A DNA stretch of 33,263 nt from an uncultured Roseburia sp. (lineage in GTDB: Bacteria; Bacillota; Clostridia; Lachnospirales; Lachnospiraceae): the NCBI GenBank assembly GCA_947246475.1, contig CAMXSH010000027.1, forward strand, positions 1-33,263. The letters run 5' to 3'. The stretch's first letter is position 1, and every line of letters begins with the position of its first letter. The position numbers and the translations under genes were made by a program. The notes beneath the pieces were generated by a model. That model made no database searches, was not told the DNA's origin, and saw only the letters and a list, made by a program, of their open reading frames with translations. Shown here one piece after another: positions 26,927 to 33,263 of this stretch.

Positions 26927-27730
26927 ATGTTTATTTTGTGCAAGGGAGAGCTGGCAAAAGAGCCTTATATCATTCCAGTCTCAGAGACGCTGGTGTATTC
27001 GCTGGAGGAACTCTGTTATTATATGTATCATCATATATACAGCGTTACAGAGGATTTTTTTGACGGGAAGCTGGTTCAATGGCTCGGCGAGCAGGCGGGA
27101 TTAGAAGAACTGGCAGAAAAAATGCGTGTGCTGGTTCAGAAAAAGAATGACCTCAAAGATCTGGTAGTTACATTGATGTGCTCCTGCGATTATTATAAGG
27201 AGGAGGAAATCCTGCAGCTGGTAACAGTGATGAAGAAGATTGAAAATCTCCCCTCCCATGAGAAGAACAAGATAAAGGCGGATAATTATCTTCGCGCCGG
27301 CAAGTACGGCAAGAGCCTGATGGAGTATAAACAGCTTCTCTATGGAGAGATGGCAGAACAGTTTTCTACGGAGGAGTATGGGAATCTCCTTCATAATCAG
27401 GCGATTGCCCTGTTTCATGTATCCTCCTTCCGGGAGGCTGCCAATGGCTTTAAGGAAGCGTATGCCAGAAATCACAGTGAACAGTCACTTAATCAGTATC
27501 TGTATGCGTTGCTGCTCAATGGTCAGGAGGAGCAGTTTGTCCAGGAAGGCAGTTCTTTTGGAAAGACGGAGGAAGAATTACAACAATTAAGACAGAATTA
27601 TATCGATGCGCAAACCGGGGGGAAGGATGACGGTGGTGAGGAGGAGTTTATCAGCTGCTGTAAAAATGAGCTTCGGTCAGCTTATTCAGATGGGGGTGTA
27701 AATGATGGGATTCCGATTGTTTCGCAGTAA
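26927..27730 (+). CDS. TPR-like helical protein of unknown function
   Basis: 267 residues, soluble and all-helical. The first 60 residues (GELAKEPYIIPVSETLVYSLEELCYYMYHHIY) form a compact domain with aromatic residues. From about 115 to 205 there are TPR-like helix pairs (KADNYLRAGKYGKSLMEYKQLL; NLLHNQAIALFHVSSFREAANGFKEAY; LNQYLYALLLNG). The tail is acidic and low in complexity. The ribosome site AAAGGA precedes the ATG, 14 nt after the previous stop, and the 3' end overlaps the next gene by 29 nt. No family recognised; presumably a protein-interaction module of the same complex. Confidence 0.72.
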   Translation: MFILCKGELAKEPYIIPVSETLVYSLEELCYYMYHHIYSVTEDFFDGKLVQWLGEQAGLEELAEKMRVLVQKKNDLKDLVVTLMCSCDYYKEEEILQLVTVMKKIENLPSHEKNKIKADNYLRAGKYGKSLMEYKQLLYGEMAEQFSTEEYGNLLHNQAIALFHVSSFREAANGFKEAYARNHSEQSLNQYLYALLLNGQEEQFVQEGSSFGKTEEELQQLRQNYIDAQTGGKDDGGEEEFISCCKNELRSAYSDGGVNDGIPIVSQ

Positions 27731-28934
27731 GAAAAAAGATAAGGGAGATCAGCAGCTGGCGGCAGAAGCTGAGATGGAACACGGAGCAGAGGCGGAAGGT
27801 GTGGAAAAAGACCTGGAAGATGTGCCAGAGCAGATAAAGCTGGAAAAAGAGAAAGTAGATCTGACGAATAAGCCGATCCGGCTGGATTATATCCAGAGAT
27901 TATGGGATGGGATCCAGGAGGCAAAACGGCAGTGCGGGGACATCAAGGCGGAGTATGGACAGGTCACTTCTTATCTGAAAGATATCCAGCTGATGGACCA
28001 GGCATTAGAAGAAGAAAAAACGGTGCTTAAGGATACGGCGTCTGCCATTGTGGAACTGACGGCAGAACGGGAAAAGCGAAAGGGACGCCGTTATAAATTT
28101 ACAGACGCCCAGAGGGCAGCCATGGAAAATTTTGAGCCCAAGTTAGAAGGCGACATCTCAAAATTAAAGGAATTTGAGGATTATCAGATTAAAATCAAAC
28201 ACGATATGCGGCAGCTGGATGGGGAAAAAAGGATGCTGCTGAGGGATAAGAGGGATATCATCCGGAAGCAGAGTACGTTACAGCTGGTAAGTAAGGTGCT
28301 TGGTTTTATGCTGGCAATGTTTGGCATCCTTCTTGTGACGATACTGGTGGTTTTTGAGACCGACATTCGTGTTCCTTTTATCGCCACAGCTGCATTTGCC
28401 TTTGTAGTGACGCTCATTATCGTTATAGAGGCTGGAAAAAACCGAAGGGACATGGTTCTCACTGAGAGAAGATGCAACCGTGCCATTTCTTTTTCAAACC
28501 GGGTCAGGATTAAGTATGTGAACAACACAAGAACCATTGATTATATGTGTACCAAATACCGTGTGCGGAATGTGACGGAACTGGAATTTGTTTACGATCA
28601 GTACCGCAAGGCAAAACGGGAGTGGGCGAGGCAGCGTGAAGATGCCTTTCTTCTAAACGAAAAAAATGAGATTCTTCTGGCAGAGCTGAAAAAGATCGGT
28701 GTCAAAGACCGGGACCTTTGGCTTGGCAGGGCGAATGCCATTGTCGATCCGAGAGAGATGGTTGAGGTCCGGCACGAACTCAATGAGCAGCGTCAGAAAC
28801 TCCGGGCACAGATCGATTATAACAATGGGATCATGCAGGATTTCATTCAGGAACTGGAACGGATCCGGAACAAAAAGCCGGAGTATGCGCAGGAGGTCGA
28901 AGATATTTTGAAAGACAGGGATTTGGAGGGATAA
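27702..28934 (+). CDS. Coiled-coil protein with two central membrane helices, unknown function
   Basis: 410 residues. A basic start (GFRLFRSKKKDKG) leads into an acidic stretch and long charged helices (about 65-190) suggesting coiled coil. Two adjacent membrane helices follow (about 195-218, VLGFMLAMFGILLVTILVVF; and 225-245, FIATAAFAFVVTLIIVIEAG), then another long charged helical region to the end. This gives a hairpin in the membrane with both coiled-coil arms in the cytoplasm. ATG 27702 or 27705 (GGGGG about 6 nt before the second). It overlaps the upstream gene and is 4 nt before the CBS gene, hence one operon. No family recognised. Confidence 0.72.
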   Translation: MMGFRLFRSKKKDKGDQQLAAEAEMEHGAEAEGVEKDLEDVPEQIKLEKEKVDLTNKPIRLDYIQRLWDGIQEAKRQCGDIKAEYGQVTSYLKDIQLMDQALEEEKTVLKDTASAIVELTAEREKRKGRRYKFTDAQRAAMENFEPKLEGDISKLKEFEDYQIKIKHDMRQLDGEKRMLLRDKRDIIRKQSTLQLVSKVLGFMLAMFGILLVTILVVFETDIRVPFIATAAFAFVVTLIIVIEAGKNRRDMVLTERRCNRAISFSNRVRIKYVNNTRTIDYMCTKYRVRNVTELEFVYDQYRKAKREWARQREDAFLLNEKNEILLAELKKIGVKDRDLWLGRANAIVDPREMVEVRHELNEQRQKLRAQIDYNNGIMQDFIQELERIRNKKPEYAQEVEDILKDRDLEG

Positions 28935-28938
28935 ATGT

Positions 28939-29370
28939 ATGAATATACTTTTTTTGCTGAAACCGAAAAAATCAGTTGCTTACTTATATGATGACGATAC
29001 TATAAGACAGGGGCTGGAAAAGATGCGAAGCCACAGCTATACAGCGTCCCCGGTGCTCTCCCATGAGGGGGTCTATGTAGGAACCATAAATGAGGGTGAT
29101 TTTTTGAGGGGGATTTTTCGCAACAATGAAGGTGACCTGAAACATCTGGATGAGGAACTGGTAAGGGATATTTTGCGAAAGGACTGGAACCATCCGGTGA
29201 AGGTCAGCGCCACTGTAGAGGATATGCTTGAGCGCGTTCTCAATCAGAATTTTGTTCCAGTGGTGGACGACCGTGGCTTGTTTGTGGGGATCATTACCAG
29301 ACGATCAGTGCTAAAGCATTTTAGGGACCGGATACTGGAATTAAAGAAAAAGGTGGAGGAAAAGGAGTGA
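28939..29370 (+). CDS. Tandem CBS-domain protein, DarB/CbpB-like (possible cyclic-di-AMP sensor)
   Basis: 143 residues, two CBS motifs and nothing else. The first is DDTIRQGLEKMRSHSYTASPVLSHEGVYVGTINEGDFL; the second is ATVEDMLERVLNQNFVPVVDDRGLFVGIITRRSVLKHF. The last segment closely resembles the FEGIFTRRVVLKEL end of Bacillus DarB (YkuL), a cyclic-di-AMP receptor that acts on Rel and pyruvate carboxylase (sequence recalled). Ligand binding here is inferred. ATG 28939 has GGAGGG 8 nt upstream. The stop overlaps the possible GTG start of thiE. Its place after the coiled-coil membrane gene ties a nucleotide sensor to the unknown locus. Confidence 0.82.
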   Translation: MNILFLLKPKKSVAYLYDDDTIRQGLEKMRSHSYTASPVLSHEGVYVGTINEGDFLRGIFRNNEGDLKHLDEELVRDILRKDWNHPVKVSATVEDMLERVLNQNFVPVVDDRGLFVGIITRRSVLKHFRDRILELKKKVEEKE

Positions 29371-29378
29371 CACAGCAT

Positions 29379-30014
29379 ATGAAACCACGAGTGGATTATA
29401 CTCTTTATCTCTGTACAGACAGAGAACTTATGACTACAGATACTATTGAAGAGGCGGTGGAGCTTGCCATCAAAGGGGGAGCGACGGTTGTACAGCTGAG
29501 GGAGAAAGACTGTTCTGGCAGAGAATTTCTGGAGATCGCCCATAGTGTAAAAGAGGTGACAGATGCCTATGAGATACCGCTTATTATAAACGACCGGATC
29601 GATATTGCCCTGGCAGTGGATGCAGACGGTGTTCATCTGGGACAGAAGGATATTCCGGCTATGACGGCAAGAGAACTTCTCGGTCAGGACAAGATCATCG
29701 GGGTATCTGCCTTTAATGCAGAACTGGCACTTCAGGCACAAAAAGATGGTGCAGACTATATCGGTGTGGGAGATGTGTTTGGCACATCTACCAAAGCAGA
29801 TACCCATCATGTATCCATAGAGGAGCTTATGAAAATAAGAAACGCCGTAAAGATCCCGATGGTGGCGATCGGTGGCGTAAACCACGGAAACGTGGAAAAA
29901 CTCCGGGGTACCGGTGTGGATGGTGTGGCGGTGATCTCTGCTCTGATCGGAGCAAAGGATATCACCGGCGCAGCAGAAAAAATGGCGGGTAAACTGGAGG
30001 AGATAAAGAGGTAG
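29379..30014 (+). CDS. thiE: Thiamine phosphate synthase
   Basis: 211 residues, TIM-barrel. It joins the hydroxymethylpyrimidine and thiazole phosphates into thiamine monophosphate. Motifs: YTLYLCTDRELM, VVQLREKD (pyrimidine pyrophosphate site), IINDRIDIALAVDADGVHLGQKD, YIGVGDVFGTSTK, VAIGGVNHGNV and GVAVISALIGA. I chose ATG 29379 (AAAGGAG 11 nt upstream) because ThiE proteins normally begin close to the first strand; GTG 29367, overlapping the CBS stop, is also possible with GGAGGA 6 nt upstream. No other thiamine gene and no TPP riboswitch lies in the window, so it seems to travel with the CBS operon. Confidence 0.93.
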   Translation: MKPRVDYTLYLCTDRELMTTDTIEEAVELAIKGGATVVQLREKDCSGREFLEIAHSVKEVTDAYEIPLIINDRIDIALAVDADGVHLGQKDIPAMTARELLGQDKIIGVSAFNAELALQAQKDGADYIGVGDVFGTSTKADTHHVSIEELMKIRNAVKIPMVAIGGVNHGNVEKLRGTGVDGVAVISALIGAKDITGAAEKMAGKLEEIKR

Positions 30015-30036
30015 CACGAGCGCACCGCCCAGTGGG

Positions 30037-30888
30037 TTATCTCAAGTTTTCCAACAGCATGACTGGTATCCTCAGATTTCCAGTGCCAGTACCCATCTCA
30101 ATATCTGGTTTGTTGTCGCCGTGGAAATCAGACCCGCCGGTGATAAAAAGACCATATTCATCTGCCAGCTTGCGTACAAATGCCTCATCGGTCCCGTGAT
30201 TTCGGGAGTAGAGGGCTTCAATCCCGCGGATGCCATAGGTTTTAAGTGTTTCAAGCATCGTTCGGATCTGGCTGACGGACAGCTTATACAGAAGGGGATG
30301 TGCTAGTACCGGGATACCGCCCGCATCCTGAATGAGCTGAATGGCGCCTTCTGGTGTCAGATATTCACGGTTTACAAAATAGGGGCTGTCTGTGGCAAGA
30401 CAGGTCTTAAAGGCAGCGTCCATAGAGGGGACACCACCATTTTCTAATAATAATTTAGCGAAATGGGCTCTGGTCAGTATCATATCACCAAATTTCTTTG
30501 TCAGTTCCTGGTAGGTAATGGGATATCCAGCATTGTGTAGATTTTCACACATTTTTTTGTTGCGGTTATCCCGTTCTTCTGCCACTTTTTTTAAGGTGGA
30601 GACCAAAGCAGGGTTTGTATGGTCTATGTTATAGCCCAGTATGTGGATCTCTACATTCTGGCTGGGGGCAGCAGGATACTGGCAGGATAGTTCTACGCCT
30701 GGGATCACCTGGATATGCTGATCCAGTTCCTCTGCCTTTCGGATTGCCCGGCCGACGCCGTCTACCGTATCGTGGTCAGTGAGGGCGAATGCCACAAGAT
30801 CATTTTTTATTCCCCGCAGCACCAGTTCTTCCGGCGTAAGCGTGCCGTCTGAGCAGGTGGAGTGTACGTGTAAATCTATATATCTCAT
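30037..30888 (-). CDS. PHP-domain phosphoesterase (RNase AM/YciV-like)
   Basis: 283 residues. The four PHP metal motifs are visible: DLHVHSTCSDG, ALTDHDTVDG, IPGVELS, and the final GGSDFHGDNKPD; the inserted helical domain carries RAHFAKLLLENG and VLAHPLL. Homologues hydrolyse 3',5'-nucleoside bisphosphates or trim short RNA 5' ends in the cytoplasm. Good AGGAGG 6 nt before the ATG. Transcribed from an extended -10 promoter (30929-30937). It converges on thiE with only 22 nt between the genes and no obvious terminator. Confidence 0.9.
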   Translation of the reverse strand: MRYIDLHVHSTCSDGTLTPEELVLRGIKNDLVAFALTDHDTVDGVGRAIRKAEELDQHIQVIPGVELSCQYPAAPSQNVEIHILGYNIDHTNPALVSTLKKVAEERDNRNKKMCENLHNAGYPITYQELTKKFGDMILTRAHFAKLLLENGGVPSMDAAFKTCLATDSPYFVNREYLTPEGAIQLIQDAGGIPVLAHPLLYKLSVSQIRTMLETLKTYGIRGIEALYSRNHGTDEAFVRKLADEYGLFITGGSDFHGDNKPDIEMGTGTGNLRIPVMLLENLR

Positions 30889-30911
30889 TTTAAACCTCCT
30901 ATATATCGCTC

Positions 30912-30937
30912 TTTGTTTTCAACAAACTATTATAGCA
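30912..30937 (-). promoter_or_regulatory. Promoter of the PHP gene with an operator-like palindrome
   Basis: Minus strand TGC-TATAAT (plus 30929-30937) is a perfect extended -10 without a clear -35. TTTGTT-ttc-AACAAA (30912-30926) is an inverted repeat over the expected start site and could be a repressor site. Confidence 0.5.
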
Positions 30938-31005
30938 TAAGCATATTAGAATTGGTAGACTCATATAATAAAAAATAATAAAGTTTGGGATATGGGGAGA
31001 TGAAA

Positions 31006-31380
31006 ATGAATATGAAAACAAAAGCTGTAAAGATGCTGAAAAGTATTCTGGTGGCGTATGTTCTGACTGCGGTGGTGCTGCTGGTGCTGTCTTTTATCAT
31101 GTATAAATGCAAGATGTCCATGGCAGGGGCCAATGGTGGGATTTTGTTTACATATGTGATCTCCTGTCTGGCAGGGGGATTCCTTTTCAGCGGAGGGCTG
31201 GAAGAAAAAAGATATCTGGGCGGCGGTCTGCTGGGGCTTGTATATTTTGCCGTGGTATACTGTGTCAGTGCCATCTGGAACCAAAGTGTGGCAGCGCAGA
31301 TGCCGGGCATGCTCACGGCATTTCTGGTTTGTATATTTTCGGGAATGCTGGGAGGAATGATCCGGTCCGGAATAAAATAG
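31006..31380 (+). CDS. TIGR04086 (YrzE-like) membrane protein
   Basis: 124 residues, four membrane helices with a glycine-rich core: VLTAVVLLVLSFIMY, ILFTYVISCLAGGFLFSGG, GLLGLVYFAVVYCVSAIW, and LTAFLVCIFSGMLGGMIRSGIK. The length and the FSGMLGGMI ending fit the TIGR04086 family, which in many Clostridia is found next to the SCIFF genes (recalled context). Function unknown. I chose ATG 31006 (GGGGAGA 5-6 nt upstream) over ATG 31000, which touches the ribosome site, and TTG 30985. A plus-strand TATAAT lies at 30964-30969 without a good -35. Confidence 0.82.
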   Translation: MNMKTKAVKMLKSILVAYVLTAVVLLVLSFIMYKCKMSMAGANGGILFTYVISCLAGGFLFSGGLEEKRYLGGGLLGLVYFAVVYCVSAIWNQSVAAQMPGMLTAFLVCIFSGMLGGMIRSGIK

Positions 31381-31392
31381 CGTGATTCTTAG

Positions 31393-31421
31393 TTGAAATC
31401 CCGTTTTTTTTGTGATATACT
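31393..31421 (+). promoter_or_regulatory. Promoter of the SCIFF precursor gene
   Basis: TTGAAA (31393-31398), 17-bp spacer and TATACT (31416-31421) preceded by TG (extended -10). Expected start near 31428, giving a leader of about 35 nt. Confidence 0.78.
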
Positions 31422-31462
31422 AATGATAATATTGGAAACGTATCGAAGAAAGGAAGACGATC

Positions 31463-31603
31463 ATGAAAAGAATTCAGACACTTACATCAAAAAATCTCAA
31501 AGATACTGTAAAAAAAGGCGGCTGCGGCGAGTGCCAGACCTCTTGCCAGTCTGCATGCAAGACATCTTGTACCGTTGGGAACCAGAGCTGTGAGAACAAA
31601 TAA
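31463..31603 (+). CDS. scfA: SCIFF ranthipeptide precursor (six Cys in forty-five residues)
   Basis: 46 residues. The leader part is MKRIQTLTSKNLKDTVKKGG and the core has six cysteines at 21, 24, 28, 32, 36 and 43 (CGECQTSCQSACKTSCTVGN). It is a ribosomally made peptide modified by the radical-SAM maturase encoded next to it. In the Clostridium thermocellum homologue a thioether joins Cys32 to Thr37 (recalled); both residues exist here at the same numbers. AAAGGA lies 8 nt before the ATG. It has its own strong promoter and is followed by an attenuator-like hairpin. Confidence 0.96.
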   Translation: MKRIQTLTSKNLKDTVKKGGCGECQTSCQSACKTSCTVGNQSCENK

Positions 31604-31627
31604 TTGACATAAGAATCTGAGCAATAG

Positions 31628-31668
31628 AGGACTTGTTTGGTTTGCAAAAATCAAGCAAAGTCCTTTCT
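31628..31668 (+). terminator. Attenuator-like hairpin between SCIFF precursor and maturase
   Basis: The outer stem AGGACTT/AAGTCCT and, after a small internal loop, the inner stem TTGGTTT/AAATCAA enclose a short loop. The tail TTTCTT is imperfect, so partial read-through into the maturase gene is expected. This would keep the peptide in excess of the enzyme. Confidence 0.65.
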
Positions 31669-31725
31669 TGCGTTGGTGCAGTCGGGATATGATTGGAAAG
31701 ATGGAAGATAGCGGGGACGAAAGAA

Positions 31726-33099
31726 ATGATTCATCAATATAAAAATAATGGATATAATATAGTTCTGGATGTAAATAGTGGCTCTGTTCATGTGGTAGAT
31801 GATGTGGCATACGATGTGATCAGTATGTATGAAGAAAAGGGAAAAGAAGAGATTACGGAGATCATCTGCAGAAAGTATAGCGATGAAGGGATCACAGAGG
31901 AAGAGATAAGGGAATTATTTAACGATCTTGAGCAGTTGAGAGAAGAGGGAACTCTATTTACAGAGGATACCTATAAAGATGGTGTAATTGATTTTAAACA
32001 GCGCCAGACAGTAGTGAAGGCTCTCTGCCTGCATATTGCCCATGCCTGCAACCTTTCCTGCCGTTACTGTTTTGCCGGAGAAGGAGAGTATAAGGGAGAC
32101 CGCTCTCTGATGAGTTTTGAGGTGGGGAAAAAGGCTTTGGATTTTCTTGTGGAGAATTCTGGCAGCAGACGGAACCTGGAAGTGGATTTTTTTGGCGGCG
32201 AGCCGTTGATGAATTTTGAAGTGGTCAGACAGCTGGTAGCATATGGCAGAAGCCTTGAGGAAAAATTTGACAAGCATTTCCGCTTTACACTGACCACGAA
32301 TGGGGTGCTGCTGAATGATGAGATCATAGAATTTGCAAATCAAGAGATGGATAATATTGTTCTCAGTATCGATGGCAGAAAAGACGTACACGATCATATG
32401 CGTCCCAATAAAAACGGAGATGGCAGTTACGATCTGATCCTCGATAAATTTAAAAAGGTAGCGGAGAGCCGTAATCAGCAGAAATACTATGTGCGGGGGA
32501 CATTTACCCACTACAATCTGGATTTTGTAGAGGATGTGCTGCATTTGGCGGACCAGGGGTTTGAACAGATCTCTGTAGAGCCGGTGGTGGCTGGACCAGA
32601 GGAGCCCTATGCCATCCGTGAAGAAGATATACCAGCAATCTGCGAGGGATATGACAGACTGGCGCAGGAAATGATCAAAAGAAAAAAGGAAGGCAGAGGT
32701 TTTCATTTCTTTCATTACATGATCGATCTGACAGGAGGTCCCTGCGTTTACAAGAGATTATCCGGCTGCGGATCCGGGACGGAGTATCTGGCAGTTACTC
32801 CCTGGGGAGACCTGTACCCCTGCCATCAGTTTGTGGGAAATGAGGATTTTCTGCTGGGAAATGTGGAAGATGGGATTGAAAATACAGAGATCCGGGATAA
32901 GTTTAAGCTCTGCAATGTGTATGCCAAAGAGGAGTGCCGGAATTGTTTTGCCAGGTTTTACTGCAGCGGAGGATGTGCCGCCAATGCATTTAATATGCAT
33001 CAGGACATTAATAAGCCTTATGAGATCGGCTGCCAGTTACAGAAAAAAAGGATCGAGTGTGCCCTGATGATACAGGCTGCTCTTTCGGCAGAGGATTAA
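31726..33099 (+). CDS. scfB: SCIFF radical SAM maturase (thioether-forming, SPASM domain)
   Basis: 457 residues. The N-terminal part (1-95, MIHQYKNNGYNIVLDVNSGS) is the peptide-binding region of the family. The radical SAM cluster is C108-x3-C112-x2-C115 (CNLSCRYC), followed by FFGGEPLMNF. The C-terminal SPASM region supplies auxiliary Fe-S ligands: GSGTEYLAVTPWGDLYPCHQF, then CNVYAKEECRNC, FYCSGGCAAN and IGCQ. It uses S-adenosylmethionine to make Cys-to-alpha-carbon thioethers in the ScfA peptide. I chose ATG 31726, preceded by GGGGA and matching the family start, over TTG 31693. The last codons (AED, stop) lie in a 55-nt repeat found again at the window end. Confidence 0.96.
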   Translation: MIHQYKNNGYNIVLDVNSGSVHVVDDVAYDVISMYEEKGKEEITEIICRKYSDEGITEEEIRELFNDLEQLREEGTLFTEDTYKDGVIDFKQRQTVVKALCLHIAHACNLSCRYCFAGEGEYKGDRSLMSFEVGKKALDFLVENSGSRRNLEVDFFGGEPLMNFEVVRQLVAYGRSLEEKFDKHFRFTLTTNGVLLNDEIIEFANQEMDNIVLSIDGRKDVHDHMRPNKNGDGSYDLILDKFKKVAESRNQQKYYVRGTFTHYNLDFVEDVLHLADQGFEQISVEPVVAGPEEPYAIREEDIPAICEGYDRLAQEMIKRKKEGRGFHFFHYMIDLTGGPCVYKRLSGCGSGTEYLAVTPWGDLYPCHQFVGNEDFLLGNVEDGIENTEIRDKFKLCNVYAKEECRNCFARFYCSGGCAANAFNMHQDINKPYEIGCQLQKKRIECALMIQAALSAED

Positions 33100-33142
33100 A
33101 AGCGGGTGATGTTACAGAGGTTATTAGATAATGGATACATTC
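33088..33142 (+). repeat. 55-nt direct repeat covering the scfB stop, copy 1
   Basis: Includes the last three codons and stop of scfB. Identical to 33209-33263. Confidence 0.95.
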
Positions 33143-33172
33143 GCTTGTCTGATTGTCCAGCTGCACAAATGT

Positions 33173-33190
33173 AAATTAAATATTAATTTT
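33173..33190 (+). other. AT-only inverted repeat after scfB
   Basis: AAATTAA/TTAATTT with a 3-nt loop and four T. Too weak to be called a terminator with confidence. Confidence 0.3.
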
Positions 33191-33208
33191 GCAAAAAAAC
33201 CTTTGAAA

Positions 33209-33263
33209 GCAGAGGATTAAAAGCGGGTGATGTTACAGAGGTTATTAGATAATGGATACATTC
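33209..33263 (+). repeat. 55-nt direct repeat, copy 2, at the window end
   Basis: Exact copy of 33088-33142, 121 nt further on. It stops exactly at the end of the window, so its true length is unknown. Confidence 0.95.

Noticed and set aside
29300-29378. TPP riboswitch before thiE
   Set aside because: thiE overlaps or almost touches the CBS gene; there is no room and no THI-box sequence.
1-33263. CRISPR array, insertion sequence, prophage or integrative element
   Set aside because: No regularly spaced repeats, no transposase, integrase, capsid or conjugation proteins; the direct repeats seen are two-copy and gene-derived.

Overview
The window looks like a chromosomal segment from a low-to-mid-GC Firmicute of class Clostridia, most likely a Lachnospiraceae-type gut anaerobe. 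The grounds are: the SCIFF peptide and maturase pair (scfA/scfB) beside a TIGR04086 membrane protein, LL-diaminopimelate aminotransferase, a DUF1002 protein, a large locus resembling the DUF5716/DUF5717 families, AGGAGG ribosome sites and a Gram-positive-type SOS box. There are no rRNA genes, insertion sequences, prophage genes or CRISPR arrays.

Layout. 1-4349: tRNA-Cys with terminator, a DedA membrane protein (minus), a secreted L,D-transpeptidase behind a near-perfect sigma-A promoter, and leuS. 4355-7608: a MATE exporter converging on an orphan FliK-like protein (minus), with a cluster of duplicated hairpins between them. 7712-9155: a Y-family polymerase gene (minus) whose promoter holds a LexA box and whose two ends are partly duplicated outside the gene, then dapL facing the other way. 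10445-11353: a secreted DUF1002 protein. 11513-17553: a promoter, a leader of about 180 nt, three consecutive CDP-glycerol glycerophosphotransferase (TagF/TagB-type) genes, the first two fused to GT2 glycosyltransferase domains, and a terminator. 17744-20302: a SERCA-like Ca2+ P-type ATPase (minus).

20415-30014: a long co-directional run with a MntP/YtaF-like protein, then five genes of unknown function (membrane protein, 1182-residue beta/helical scaffold, degenerate actin/Hsp70-fold protein, TPR-like protein, coiled-coil membrane protein), a DarB-like CBS protein and thiE. This is the best candidate for an undescribed system: a membrane-anchored scaffold with an actin-like subunit and a possible cyclic-di-AMP sensor.

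30037-33263: a PHP phosphoesterase (minus), a TIGR04086 membrane protein, and the SCIFF RiPP pair with an attenuator-like hairpin between precursor and maturase. The last 55 bases exactly repeat the 3' end of scfB. This suggests either a real tandem duplication or, given that the window begins at a tRNA and ends on a 55-mer, a contig end created by assembly.

All family names come from reading motifs; no database search was run.
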